Below, in pieces: positions 54,298-63,182 of a stretch of DNA of 64,000 nt. Positions within the stretch are counted from its first letter, which is position 1; the number at the start of each line of letters is the position of its first letter. Source of the stretch: Porticoccus sp002390525. GTDB taxonomy: Bacteria; Pseudomonadota; Gammaproteobacteria; Pseudomonadales; Porticoccaceae. A program made the translations under genes and the position numbers. A model generated the notes under the pieces. The model ran no database searches and was not told the origin of the DNA. It was given only the letters and a program-made list of their open reading frames with translations. Where the stretch lies: the NCBI GenBank assembly GCA_943846655.1, contig OX044352.1, positions 868,001-932,000 of the forward strand, given 5' to 3'.

Positions 54298-55050
54298 ATG
54301 TTTAATTACTGCTTTGTTTTAAAAATTTCTACTTGGATTAGTTGTTTAGTTTTAATTATAGTTTTGCTATCAGGATGCAACACACCAAAAGCCCCAGTTA
54401 GTCATCGGCAGCAGCCTGCTACTGATAAAATAAATCACCACATTGTCTCATCAGGGGAAACTTTATTTTCGATAGCCTGGAGATATGAAATTGATACCAA
54501 AAAACTTGCTGGGATAAATAATATTAACCTGACAGATAAAATTTTTATAGGACAGCGCTTATCGCTTAATTCTAAAGACCTGAATAGTAAAAAAAAGATC
54601 AGAGAGTTCTCTGCAACTCAATCCATCAAGCGTTCACCATATTCGGTTAAAAATACAAAATCTCTATCTTTCTTGGATGGAGAGTGGGATTGGAATTGGC
54701 CTGTCAAAGGAAAAGTTTTGAAAACATTTAATAGCTCAAAGTTATTCAAGGGTATAAGTATCCAAAGTGACTATGGATCCCCTGTTTTTACTGCCGCACC
54801 AGGCGTTGTAGTTTACTCTGGAGATGGCTTACGAAGTTATGGCAAACTTATTATTATTCGTCATGATGAAAATTATTTAAGCGCATATGCACACAACAAA
54901 CAAATTTTTGTTAAAGAAAACGAAACGGTCATAGCTAATCAAAAAATTTCAGAATCAGGTCATACGGAAACTAAAAACCAGAGCTTATATTTCGAAATAA
55001 GAGAAGGGGGTAAGCCAGTTGACCCGTTAAAATACCTACCAAAATTTTAG
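54298..55050 (+). CDS. nlpD: NlpD-like lipoprotein, amidase activator with LysM and degenerate M23 domain
   Basis: Outer-membrane lipoprotein that activates the amidase AmiC at the septum. The 250-aa product has a signal peptide with lipobox LSGC (Cys27), one LysM domain (about 55-98, HHIVSSGETLFSIAWRYEID), a linker, and a C-terminal LytM domain (about 130-250) with SDYGSPVFTAAPGVVVYSGDGLRSYGKLIIIRH and AYAHN. The first metal-ligand His of active M23 peptidases is missing (ISIQSDYG), as in NlpD, so it should be a non-enzymatic activator. rpoS, its usual downstream neighbour, is not here. Confidence 0.93.
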   Translation: MFNYCFVLKISTWISCLVLIIVLLSGCNTPKAPVSHRQQPATDKINHHIVSSGETLFSIAWRYEIDTKKLAGINNINLTDKIFIGQRLSLNSKDLNSKKKIREFSATQSIKRSPYSVKNTKSLSFLDGEWDWNWPVKGKVLKTFNSSKLFKGISIQSDYGSPVFTAAPGVVVYSGDGLRSYGKLIIIRHDENYLSAYAHNKQIFVKENETVIANQKISESGHTETKNQSLYFEIREGGKPVDPLKYLPKF

Positions 55051-55072
55051 TGACCTAACTAAAGATATAAGT

Positions 55073-55879
55073 TTATGCTTCTAAAGACCCCAAGTGTTTT
55101 TGGACTATTTGTAGTGTTGGCTTAAAAAGTTTTGGAGTAGAGCAAACGATATTTCCATTACTAAGATAATTATCTTTGCCACTGAAGTCGCTGACAAGCC
55201 CCCCAGCTTCTTTTATGAGCAATATGCCTGCAGCAATATCCCACGGCTTTAGGTTCATTTCCCAAAATGCATCGAACCTGCCGGCAGCAAGATATGCTAG
55301 ATCGAGTGATGCAGCCCCCAATCTCCGTATACCTGAAGATGACTCTGCTAGCTCATGTAGGCATTTTAGGTATTGGTTCATATTTTGTATAGATGGCTCA
55401 TTAAAAGGTATTCCTGTAGCAATTATACTTCCCGATAAAGATAATCGATTTGATACACGGATTCTATTTCCGTTCAAAAAAGCACCTCTGCCCCGACTTG
55501 CTATGAACTCCTCTTGCCGCATTGGATCAAGAATGACTGCATGCTCTATTTTACCCTTATATTTGCAAGCGATTGAGATAGCAAAATGAGGAATACCGTG
55601 GATAAAGTTTGTAGTCCCATCGAGTGGATCTATAATCCACTGATAGTCTTCTTCTGCACCTTTCAAGAGTCCAGCTTCCTCACTGATAATAGTATGTTCA
55701 GGAAAAGCTTTTTTAAGATGATAAATTATTTCGTTTTCTGCGGCATAGTCAATATCTGTGACAAAGTCATTACGACCTTTTTCATCAATATTAACTAAGT
55801 CTATACGTTTGGTCGCTCGAATAACTAGATCTCCGGCCTTTCGTGCAGCGCGAAGTGCAATATTGACCATTGGTTCCAT
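55073..55879 (-). CDS. suhB: Inositol monophosphatase family protein SuhB
   Basis: Mg-dependent phosphatase; in E. coli also a component of the rRNA antitermination complex. The 268-aa protein has the metal motifs ISEEAG, IDPLDGTTNFIHGIPHFAIS and the C-terminal NLKPWDIAAGILLIKEAGG. Convergent with nlpD and divergent from trmJ, the second being the conserved gammaproteobacterial arrangement. Confidence 0.96.
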   Translation of the reverse strand: MEPMVNIALRAARKAGDLVIRATKRIDLVNIDEKGRNDFVTDIDYAAENEIIYHLKKAFPEHTIISEEAGLLKGAEEDYQWIIDPLDGTTNFIHGIPHFAISIACKYKGKIEHAVILDPMRQEEFIASRGRGAFLNGNRIRVSNRLSLSGSIIATGIPFNEPSIQNMNQYLKCLHELAESSSGIRRLGAASLDLAYLAAGRFDAFWEMNLKPWDIAAGILLIKEAGGLVSDFSGKDNYLSNGNIVCSTPKLFKPTLQIVQKHLGSLEA

Positions 55880-56114
55880 TTTAATTTATTCCAACAACTA
55901 AAAAAAATAATTGTAACAGACGCCAGACATGTATGTTAGTTTTCACTGTTTAAAATCCATGATTTATAGGATATACCCTGTTAGAATATTTATATTAAAA
56001 AACGATAATTAATACTTATTAAGTTCAAACTTATTTGAGTTGCATTAAGTTTATTCCCCATCAATTTTTGAGTTATATAAACCCTTTTGGTTTTTATATT
56101 TTGAGTATTCTTAT

Positions 56115-56870
56115 ATGAAAAACTTTGACAATATTCGCGTTGTACTAGTGAATACAAGTCACCCAGGAAATATAGGTGCAGCCGCTCGAGCTATAAAGAA
56201 TATGGGTTTGAATCAATTATATCTTGTTGACCCCCAAGATTATCCAGCAGATAAAGCCACTTGGAGAGCCGCCAATGCTATTGATATCCTTGATAATGCC
56301 GTAGTTGTAGACAGCCTAGACGAAGCTATTTCTGGTTGTGGATTAGTTGTTGGAACCAGTGCACGAGAACGAAGAATTCCTTGGCCATTAATGAATCCGC
56401 GCGAATGCGGTGTAAGAGTTTGGCAAGAATCTAATGTGCACGATGTCGCTATTGTTTTTGGTAGAGAAGATAGGGGATTAAGTAATGAGGAGCTTCATAA
56501 ATGTACATATCACGTACATATTCCCTCAAATCCAGATTATAGCTCACTTAATATTGCTTCAGCAGTCCAAGTGCTCTGTTATGAGGTTCGAATGGCATCT
56601 TTATCAGATAGAAACGGGCTTCTTCCTGTTTTCGATGAATGGGACCAGCCTCCTGCAAAGGCTGACGATTTAGAATTTTATTTCAAGCATTTAGAACAGG
56701 TTCTAGTAGATATTGGTTTTCATGATACAAGCAATCCACGCCAAACCATGACTAGACTCAGGCGCCTATATGGAAGAATACGTCTTGATGAAATGGAGTT
56801 ATCAATTTTACGGGGTGTGCTTACCTCAATTAGAAATGCGATTTATCAATTTAAAAATAATAAAGATTAA
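56115..56870 (+). CDS. trmJ: tRNA (cytidine/uridine-2'-O-)-methyltransferase TrmJ
   Basis: SPOUT-class enzyme methylating the 2'-OH of position 32 in tRNAs. The 251-aa protein has NTSHPGNIGAAARAIKNMGL (about 13-32), FGREDRGLSNEELHKC and the knot motif HIPSNPDYSSLNIASAVQVLCYE. Encoded divergently from suhB and upstream of iscR, as in E. coli. Confidence 0.96.
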   Translation: MKNFDNIRVVLVNTSHPGNIGAAARAIKNMGLNQLYLVDPQDYPADKATWRAANAIDILDNAVVVDSLDEAISGCGLVVGTSARERRIPWPLMNPRECGVRVWQESNVHDVAIVFGREDRGLSNEELHKCTYHVHIPSNPDYSSLNIASAVQVLCYEVRMASLSDRNGLLPVFDEWDQPPAKADDLEFYFKHLEQVLVDIGFHDTSNPRQTMTRLRRLYGRIRLDEMELSILRGVLTSIRNAIYQFKNNKD

Positions 56871-56915
56871 TTATTTTCAACATTAAATTCCACACTAAAT
56901 TAATAGGTTATTTAC

Positions 56916-56945
56916 TTGACTAAAAGACTTGGTTTTTAGTATCAT
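56916..56945 (+). promoter_or_regulatory. Likely iscR operon promoter
   Basis: TTGACT (56916-56921), an 18-nt spacer and TATCAT (56940-56945). The -35 region sits in TTACTTGACT, which fits the left half of the IscR type 1 site at 9 of 10 positions; the right half is poor. Autorepression by holo-IscR is expected of the family. Confidence 0.5.
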
Positions 56946-56981
56946 AAGTATGAATAGCTATTCTAGTATTATAATTTTAAA

Positions 56982-56996
56982 TGATAATGGTTATCA
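56982..56996. promoter_or_regulatory. Fur-like 7-1-7 palindrome in the iscR leader
   Basis: TGATAATGGTTATCA matches the Fur 7-1-7 consensus TGATAATnATTATCA at all but one position. It lies downstream of the inferred promoter and 18 nt before the iscR start, a place suitable for repression. Confidence 0.5.
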
Positions 56997-57013
56997 AATA
57001 GTGAGGATCATTC

Positions 57014-57451
57014 ATGAGGCTTACCACACGTGGCAGATATGCAGTCGCTGCAATGTTGGATTTAGCTATGCATAAAGAAGATGCCCCTATTAATTTGGCA
57101 GATATTGCAAAGCGTCAAGGTATTTCCAGAGGTTATTTAGAGCAATTATTTTCTAAATTGAGAAAAAATAATTTGGTTAATAGTTCAAGAGGCCCTGGCG
57201 GCGGCTATAGTCTGTCACGAAATATGCAAGACATAAATGTTGCAGAAATAATTGGTGCTGTTAACGAGTCTATTGACGCTACAAGTTGTAATGGCGCCGG
57301 TAATTGTCACAAGGGTGATTTGTGTCTTACACATCATTTATGGGATGACTTAAGTACTCAAATACATGTTTTTTTGTGTAGCGTTAGTCTTGATAGTCTT
57401 GTGCACAAGAATGATATCCGGCTGATTAATTTACAAACTAATAGTTGCTGA
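57014..57451 (+). CDS. iscR: Fe-S cluster regulator IscR
   Basis: Rrf2-family regulator that ligates a [2Fe-2S] cluster and represses the isc operon when Fe-S supply is sufficient. The 145-aa protein has the winged helix-turn-helix (about 1-70, MRLTTRGRYAVAAMLDLA and SRGYLEQLFSKLRK), GPGGGYSLSR and the cluster ligands Cys92, Cys98, Cys104 with His107, the same positions as in E. coli. GTGAGGATC upstream of the ATG. Head of the isc operon. Confidence 0.97.
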   Translation: MRLTTRGRYAVAAMLDLAMHKEDAPINLADIAKRQGISRGYLEQLFSKLRKNNLVNSSRGPGGGYSLSRNMQDINVAEIIGAVNESIDATSCNGAGNCHKGDLCLTHHLWDDLSTQIHVFLCSVSLDSLVHKNDIRLINLQTNSC

Positions 57452-57493
57452 ATTAAATATTTTTAACGAAAATTATCTTTTGGAAAAAAAGAA

Positions 57494-58708
57494 ATGAAAT
57501 TACCTATATACTTAGATTACTCATCAACAACTCCTATTGACCCTAGTGTAGCCAAAATGATGGCAGATTGTCTTATTGGTGAAGACAACTTTGGCAATCC
57601 CTCTTCTAGATCCCATGCTTTTGGATGGAAGGCTGAAGCAGCAGTTGAAGAAGCTAGGGGACAAGTAGCACAATTATTAAATGCAGATTCTAGAGAAATA
57701 GTATGGACCTCGGGTGCAACTGAGGCGAATAACCTAGCTATAAAAGGATGCGCTCACTTTAATCAAAAAAAAGGGAAGCATATAATCACATCTAAAATAG
57801 AACATAAAGCTGTTCTTGACGCTTGTAGGCAGCTAGAGCGGGAAGGTTTTGATGTTAGTTACTTGGTTCCTGATGAGGATGGAATTATTCAGCCTGAAAT
57901 GGTTAGAGATGCCATCAGAGAAGATACAACTTTAGTTTCTTTGATGCATATTAATAATGAGATTGGAACTATCAATGATATAGCCGCAATAGGTGAGATT
58001 TGTCGCGCCAGGAAGGTATATTTTCATGTAGACGCAGCACAAAGTGTCGGTAAAATTCCAATTGACTTAGAAGCTATAAAGGTTGATATGATGGCACTTT
58101 CAGCCCATAAAATCTATGGCCCAAAAGGTATAGGCGCACTATATGTTCGACGTAAGCCTAGAGTCAGAATTGAAGCCCAGATACATGGCGGAGGACACGA
58201 GAGAGGAATGCGTTCTGGAACTCTAGCTACCCATCAAATTATTGGCATGGGAGAGGCTTTCCGTATCGCTGGGGAAAAAATGGAAGATGATCATCAGAAA
58301 GTACTATCACTAAGAAATCGGTTGTGGGACGGTATATCAGATATGGAAGCTGTCAGGGTGAATGGCTCTCTTCAACAACGCGTCGCAGGTAACTTAAATG
58401 TAAGTTTTGCATATGTTGAAGGAGAATCTCTAATTATGGCTCTCAAAGATTTAGCTGTTTCTTCAGGATCAGCATGCACCTCGGCTAGTTTGGAACCATC
58501 TTACGTGCTTCGCGCATTAGGATTAGATGATGAGCAGGCACATAGTTCTATACGGTTTTCGTTTGGACGTTTCAGTACTGAGGAAGAAGTAGACTATGCT
58601 ATAAAAAAGATACGTGAAGCAGTCCTAAAGCTGAGAGAGCTTTCACCCCTTTGGGATATGTATAAAGATGGAGTAGATCTCAGCCTCGTTGAGTGGGCTG
58701 CACATTAA
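57494..58708 (+). CDS. iscS: Cysteine desulfurase IscS
   Basis: PLP enzyme that takes sulfur from cysteine for Fe-S clusters, thiolated tRNA and other thio cofactors. The 404-aa protein has the PLP lysine in SAHKIYGPKG (Lys206) and the persulfide Cys in SSGSACTSASLEPSYVLRAL (Cys328), the E. coli numbering. HVDAAQSVGK and the C-terminal IscU-binding tail are intact. Confidence 0.98.
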   Translation: MKLPIYLDYSSTTPIDPSVAKMMADCLIGEDNFGNPSSRSHAFGWKAEAAVEEARGQVAQLLNADSREIVWTSGATEANNLAIKGCAHFNQKKGKHIITSKIEHKAVLDACRQLEREGFDVSYLVPDEDGIIQPEMVRDAIREDTTLVSLMHINNEIGTINDIAAIGEICRARKVYFHVDAAQSVGKIPIDLEAIKVDMMALSAHKIYGPKGIGALYVRRKPRVRIEAQIHGGGHERGMRSGTLATHQIIGMGEAFRIAGEKMEDDHQKVLSLRNRLWDGISDMEAVRVNGSLQQRVAGNLNVSFAYVEGESLIMALKDLAVSSGSACTSASLEPSYVLRALGLDDEQAHSSIRFSFGRFSTEEEVDYAIKKIREAVLKLRELSPLWDMYKDGVDLSLVEWAAH

Positions 58709-58741
58709 AAGTAATAAATTTAAAAATTAAGGAGCTTGATT

Positions 58742-59146
58742 ATGGCCTATAGTGACAAAGTACTCGACCATTATGACAATCCTAGAAATGTAGGAAAGCT
58801 GGACGATAAATCAAGTAATGTTGGTACCGGTATGGTTGGAGCACCAGCATGTGGTGATGTGATGAGATTGCAAATCGAGGTTGATGCTGCTGGTATAATT
58901 CAGGATGCTAAATTTAAAACATATGGTTGCGGTTCTGCTATCGCTTCAAGCTCCCTTCTTACAGAATGGGTGAAAGGAAAAACATTAGATGAAGCTTCAG
59001 TCATCAAAAATACTGAAATTGCTGATGAATTAGCATTACCTCCTGTGAAGATTCATTGTTCAGTTTTGGCTGAAGATGCCATTAAAGCTGCTGTCACAGA
59101 TATTCGTAAAAAGCGTGATATAGCTAATCAGGGCTCAAATATATAA
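58742..59146 (+). CDS. iscU: Fe-S scaffold IscU
   Basis: Scaffold on which the [2Fe-2S] cluster is assembled before transfer by HscA/HscB. I start at the ATG at 58742 (MAYSDKVLDHY); an ATG two codons earlier is possible. The 134-aa product has Cys37 in GAPACGDVMRL, Cys63 in KTYGCGSAIASSS and Cys106 in KIHCSVLAEDAI, and the HscA-recognition motif LPPVK. AAGGAG upstream. Confidence 0.97.
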   Translation: MAYSDKVLDHYDNPRNVGKLDDKSSNVGTGMVGAPACGDVMRLQIEVDAAGIIQDAKFKTYGCGSAIASSSLLTEWVKGKTLDEASVIKNTEIADELALPPVKIHCSVLAEDAIKAAVTDIRKKRDIANQGSNI

Positions 59147-59155
59147 GGGGGCAGT

Positions 59156-59479
59156 ATGCCTATTTCAATGACAAGTGCAGCGGAAAAACACGTGATAAGA
59201 CATCTAGAAAATAGAGGTCATGGCGTTGGTATTCGGCTTGGGGTAAAAACTACTGGATGTTCAGGCCTATCCTATATTCTGGAATTTGTAGATGAGATAG
59301 ATGAAAACGATATAGCTGTTATAAGCGGAGATGCAAAACTTTTTATTGATCCAAAGAGCTTTGCCTTTTTAGATGGTACTCAATTAGATTTTGTAAAGGA
59401 GGGCCTTAATGAGGGTTTTGAGTTTAAAAATCCAAATGTTAAAAATGAATGCGGTTGTGGTGAGAGTTTTCATGTTTAA
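59156..59479 (+). CDS. iscA: Iron-sulfur cluster assembly protein IscA
   Basis: A-type carrier that delivers Fe or [4Fe-4S] clusters. The 107-aa product has the three conserved cysteines: Cys35 in TTGCSGLSYIL and Cys99, Cys101 in NECGCGESFHV. Short AGGGGGCAGT before the ATG. Between iscU and hscB. Confidence 0.97.
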   Translation: MPISMTSAAEKHVIRHLENRGHGVGIRLGVKTTGCSGLSYILEFVDEIDENDIAVISGDAKLFIDPKSFAFLDGTQLDFVKEGLNEGFEFKNPNVKNECGCGESFHV

Positions 59480-59503
59480 TGAATTTGTATAGGGCTATAC
59501 GAA

Positions 59504-60046
59504 TTGAAAAATATAGAATTTTCTTGTGACTATTTTGAGTTGTTTGGGCTTCCTGTAAGCTATGAGATAGATTTAGCTTTACTTGAAAGACGCTACCAAG
59601 AATTACAGTTAAAATTTCACCCTGACCGACATATGAGAAGTACACCCCAAGAGCAACTCTTAGCGGTGCAGTATGTTTCTTTAATAAACCAAGCGTATAC
59701 TGAACTAAAATCTACTTTATCTAGAGCACGATATCTATTATCTTTGCAAGACAAAAATTATTTGAATGATTCATATACATTACATGATCCTGCGTTTCTC
59801 ATGGAGCAAATTGAATTCAGAGATGAATTAGCTGAAGTTTCGAAATCTACTAACTTCTGTGTGGCCAGAGCAGATCTAAATCAACGCGTAGAAGAACGAT
59901 ATGAAGAAACAAAAAATACCTTTAAAAATTATTTTAACCAACATAATTTTGAAGTTGCTGCTGAAGCTTTAGCAAAAATGCAATTTCTAGATAAATTTTT
60001 GACTGAACTAACACAGCTTAATGAAGAACTAGAAAACTTTAATTGA
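59504..60046 (+). CDS. hscB: Co-chaperone HscB
   Basis: J-protein that brings IscU to HscA and stimulates its ATPase. The 180-aa protein has the J domain (about 5-76) with FHPDRH as the HPD motif and a C-terminal three-helix domain for IscU. The start is a TTG at 59504, which is weak; no better ATG or GTG fits the N-terminus CDYFELFGLPVSY. Sequence is divergent but complete. Confidence 0.92.
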   Translation: MKNIEFSCDYFELFGLPVSYEIDLALLERRYQELQLKFHPDRHMRSTPQEQLLAVQYVSLINQAYTELKSTLSRARYLLSLQDKNYLNDSYTLHDPAFLMEQIEFRDELAEVSKSTNFCVARADLNQRVEERYEETKNTFKNYFNQHNFEVAAEALAKMQFLDKFLTELTQLNEELENFN

Positions 60047-60071
60047 AACAACTTATATAAACGGTAAAGAA

Positions 60072-61943
60072 GTGGTCTTATTACAAATATCAGAGCCTGG
60101 AAAATCGCCCAGCCCCCATTTGCATCGTAGAGCTGCAGGAATAGATCTTGGCACAACCAATTCTCTTGTGGCTTCTGTCAGGAGTGGAACTCCAGAAGTT
60201 TTATTGGATAGCGATGAACGGTACTTGCTTCCTTCTGTAGTATATTTTGGGTCTATAAGTGAAGTTTTAGTTGGCCAAAAAGCATACCTAAAGTCATCAA
60301 TAGACCCACTAAATACATTAAGCTCAGTGAAGCGATTTATGGGTCGTGGCATAAAAGATATAAAAAAATTAGGAAGCCAGCTGCCTTATGATTTCCTAAT
60401 TTCAGAAGATGGAGGTATGCCGAAATTCAAAACTTCTGCTGGAGAAATAAGCCCAGTTGAGGCTTCAGCTGAAATACTTAAAGTACTTTTATCAAGAGCA
60501 GAGGAGTCCTTAGGTGGAGTCTTAGATGGAATAGTTTTAACAGTGCCAGCATACTTTGATGAAACCCAAAGACAAGCGACTAAAGCTGCAGCAACACTTT
60601 CAGGAGTCAAGGTCCTTAGGCTCCTTAATGAGCCAACTGCAGCAGCCATAGCTTATGGGTTAGATCAAGAGAGAGAGGGAATTATTGCAGTTTATGATTT
60701 CGGTGGAGGAACTTTCGATGTCTCTATACTACGCTTATCCTCGGGAGTCTTCCAAGTTCTAGCTACAGGCGGTGATTCATCATTAGGCGGAGACGATATA
60801 GACAGAGCAGTTGCAAAGTGGATATGTGAAAGAGCATCTTTGAGCGATGATCTAAACCCATCTCTTCAAAGAGAACTCATGATAGCCGCTCGACAGGCCA
60901 AAGAAGCATTAACTAACTCAATGCATGCTGAAGTAAGTGTTGCAGGTTGGAAGGGTTTGTTGGAAATAGAAGTATTTGAATCTTTAGTTACCCCATTAAT
61001 TGAAAAAACATTAGTTTGTTGCAAAAGAGCATTACGTGATTCAAGTCTTCAAGTAACAGATATTACAGACATCATCATGGTCGGAGGCTCAACAAAGTCT
61101 CAGTTAGTCCATAAGAAAGTAACAGAAACTTTTAATAAAAAACCACTAGCAGATATTGACCCTGATCGAGTGGTAGCAATAGGCGCAGCTATTCAGGCTG
61201 ACGTGCTGATTGGCAATAAGCCTGAAGACGATATGTTGTTACTTGATGTAATACCGTTGTCTCTTGGAATTGAGACTATGGGTGGGTTGATGGAAAAAAT
61301 TATCCATAGAAATACAACAATTCCTATATCTAAATCTCAAGAATTTACAACATTTAAGGATGGGCAGACTGCTATGTCAATTCATGTTCTGCAGGGAGAA
61401 CGTGAATTAATATCTAATTGTCGGTCATTAGCACGTTTCGAGTTAAGAAAAATTCCACCCTTAACCGCAGGGTCAGCTAAAGTTCTTGTAACTTTTCAAG
61501 TTGATGCAGATGGATTGCTTAGTGTCTCAGCAAAAGAAATGACTAGTGGTATAGAGTCATCTATCGAGGTCAAACCATCATTTGGATTAAAAGATCAAGA
61601 TATTGCTAGAATGCTTCAAGAATCTTATGGAAATGCAAAAGAAGATATGCTGATGAGAGCTCTTAGAGAGACCCAGGTTGATGCTGAGCGACTACACGAA
61701 GACCTGCTAGTTGCACTTCAGAAGGATGGTCGTCAACTTCTTAATAATGACGAATATAATTGCCTGAACTTAGCTTTGATTGATTTAAAAAATATCTGTA
61801 ACGACGATGATTGCCGAAAGATTTCTCAACAGATAGAAATAACATCAAGACTAAGCGAAGAATTTGCTTCAAGAAGAATGGATGCAAGTATAAAAAAAGC
61901 TTTAGCAGGACACAATATTGATGATTTAGAGGATGAGGTTTGA
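60072..61943 (+). CDS. hscA: Fe-S assembly Hsp70 chaperone HscA
   Basis: Specialised Hsp70 that releases clusters from IscU. The 623-aa product starts with GTG and MVLLQISEPG, identical in style to E. coli HscA. The ATPase domain (about 20-385) shows GIDLGTTNSLVA, VPAYFDETQRQATK, YDFGGGTFDVSILRL and VGGSTKSQLVHKKV. The substrate domain (about 390-510) begins LLLDVIPLSLGIETMGGLMEKII, followed by the helical lid. Confidence 0.97.
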   Translation: MVLLQISEPGKSPSPHLHRRAAGIDLGTTNSLVASVRSGTPEVLLDSDERYLLPSVVYFGSISEVLVGQKAYLKSSIDPLNTLSSVKRFMGRGIKDIKKLGSQLPYDFLISEDGGMPKFKTSAGEISPVEASAEILKVLLSRAEESLGGVLDGIVLTVPAYFDETQRQATKAAATLSGVKVLRLLNEPTAAAIAYGLDQEREGIIAVYDFGGGTFDVSILRLSSGVFQVLATGGDSSLGGDDIDRAVAKWICERASLSDDLNPSLQRELMIAARQAKEALTNSMHAEVSVAGWKGLLEIEVFESLVTPLIEKTLVCCKRALRDSSLQVTDITDIIMVGGSTKSQLVHKKVTETFNKKPLADIDPDRVVAIGAAIQADVLIGNKPEDDMLLLDVIPLSLGIETMGGLMEKIIHRNTTIPISKSQEFTTFKDGQTAMSIHVLQGERELISNCRSLARFELRKIPPLTAGSAKVLVTFQVDADGLLSVSAKEMTSGIESSIEVKPSFGLKDQDIARMLQESYGNAKEDMLMRALRETQVDAERLHEDLLVALQKDGRQLLNNDEYNCLNLALIDLKNICNDDDCRKISQQIEITSRLSEEFASRRMDASIKKALAGHNIDDLEDEV

Positions 61944-61944
61944 C

Positions 61945-62283
61945 ATGCCCAAAGTGAGATTTCTACCAGATTCAAATCTATGCCCTAAAGGCGCTGTAAT
62001 AGATGCTAAACCTGGGGATAATGTATGTGAGCTAGCATTAAAAAATAATATTGAAATAGAGCATGCATGTGAATTATCTTGTGCATGCACAACTTGTCAT
62101 GTATTTGTGAGGGAAGGTTTTGATGATCTTGAAGAGGCTGACGATCTTGAGGAAGATTTTTTAGATAAAGCATGGGGTGTCGATCCAGATTCAAGACTAA
62201 GCTGTCAATTAATCGTTAAGGATACAGACATAGTTATTGAGATACCAAAATATACCATTAATATGGTTTCTGAAAAACACTAG
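61945..62283 (+). CDS. fdx: Isc [2Fe-2S] ferredoxin
   Basis: Supplies electrons for cluster assembly with IscS and IscU. The ATG at 61945, one nt after the hscA stop, gives 112 aa with the cluster ligands Cys42, Cys48, Cys51 (HACELSCACTTCHVF) and the fourth in SRLSCQL (Cys87 in E. coli numbering). The protein is intact, in contrast to the decayed paralogue at 3448-3769. Confidence 0.97.
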   Translation: MPKVRFLPDSNLCPKGAVIDAKPGDNVCELALKNNIEIEHACELSCACTTCHVFVREGFDDLEEADDLEEDFLDKAWGVDPDSRLSCQLIVKDTDIVIEIPKYTINMVSEKH

Positions 62284-62292
62284 GAGTTCGTT

Positions 62293-62493
62293 GTGTCACT
62301 AATGTGGACAGACATTCAAGAAATTGCAATTGGGTTAGCTGAGGCACATGAGGATATAGACCCGCATTTTATAAACTTTATGGATCTACGGACATATATA
62401 ATTGAGTTACCAAATTTTAGTGATGACCCAAAACGTTGTGGAGAAAAAATCTTAGAGGCGATTCAATCTGCCTGGATCGAAGAAATAGAATAA
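62293..62493 (+). CDS. iscX: IscX (YfhJ) Fe-S assembly regulator
   Basis: Small acidic protein that binds IscS and iron and adjusts cluster assembly. The 66-aa product starts with a GTG preceded by TAGGAG and contains MWTDIQEIAIGLAEAHEDIDP and ILEAIQSAWIEEIE, the family ends. Last gene of the isc operon. Confidence 0.93.
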   Translation: MSLMWTDIQEIAIGLAEAHEDIDPHFINFMDLRTYIIELPNFSDDPKRCGEKILEAIQSAWIEEIE

Positions 62494-62632
62494 ACCAGCA
62501 TATCAATTAATGACTATAGCGCTAATTATACTTAATATTTTGACCGTTTTTAGAGATTAATGCGTTATTATCATCATTATATTTATAGCTATCCTGACTA
62601 TCCTTGTAGCCTAGTGTATTCACGGGTAAAAT

Positions 62633-62668
62633 CGATTCACTTATTAATGGCTTATTAAAAGTGAATCG
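62633..62668 (+). repeat. Near-perfect 36-nt hairpin upstream of ndk
   Basis: CGATTCACTT (62633-62642) pairs with AAGTGAATCG (62659-62668), and inside them TTAAT (62644-62648) pairs with ATTAA (62654-62658) with loop GGCTT and one bulged A. No T run follows, so it is unlike a terminator. It lies 50 nt before the ndk start. Confidence 0.6.
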
Positions 62669-62718
62669 TTTCGATGATTGCCCAAAAAATATAAAACAAA
62701 TTACCTGGAGAAGAATTA

Positions 62719-63144
62719 ATGGCTACTGAAAGCACCCTTTCTATTATTAAACCCGATGCGGTTAAAAAAAACGTAATTGGTGAAATATATGATCGTTTCG
62801 AAAAAGCCAATTTAAAAATAATTGCGTCTAAAATGGTGCATCTGACAAAAAAAGAGGCAGGTGGGTTTTATGCTGAACATGAAGGCCGTCCATTTTATTC
62901 TGATTTAGTAGATTTTATGACCTCCGGACCAGTTATGATTCAGGTTCTTTATGGAGATGATGCAGTTATTGTTAATCGTAATTTAATGGGAGCAACAGAC
63001 CCAGCAGAGGCAGATCCTGGAACTATTCGTGCTGATTTTGCTGATTCCATAGATGCGAACGCAGTTCATGGTTCTGATTCAACTGCTTCTGCTGAGCGCG
63101 AGATATCTTATTTTTTTACCGAAGACCAACTTTGTGAGCGCTAA
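62719..63144 (+). CDS. ndk: Nucleoside diphosphate kinase
   Basis: Transfers the gamma-phosphate among nucleoside triphosphates through a phospho-histidine. The 141-aa protein has the catalytic His117 in NAVHGSDS, with LSIIKPDAVKKNVIG at the start and EHEGRPFY. GGAGAAG upstream of the ATG. Between the isc operon and rlmN, a common gammaproteobacterial neighbourhood. Confidence 0.98.
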   Translation: MATESTLSIIKPDAVKKNVIGEIYDRFEKANLKIIASKMVHLTKKEAGGFYAEHEGRPFYSDLVDFMTSGPVMIQVLYGDDAVIVNRNLMGATDPAEADPGTIRADFADSIDANAVHGSDSTASAEREISYFFTEDQLCER

Positions 63145-63182
63145 TTGTCACATTTGAGGCAAGCTTAAGGTATTTTTATAAT

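Noticed and set aside
55176..55589. 137-aa open frame on the plus strand
   Set aside because: Antisense shadow of suhB, which has complete catalytic motifs on the minus strand.
56916..56938. Complete IscR type 1 operator at the iscR promoter
   Set aside because: Only the left half fits the consensus (9 of 10); the right half does not, so I report it only as part of the promoter note.
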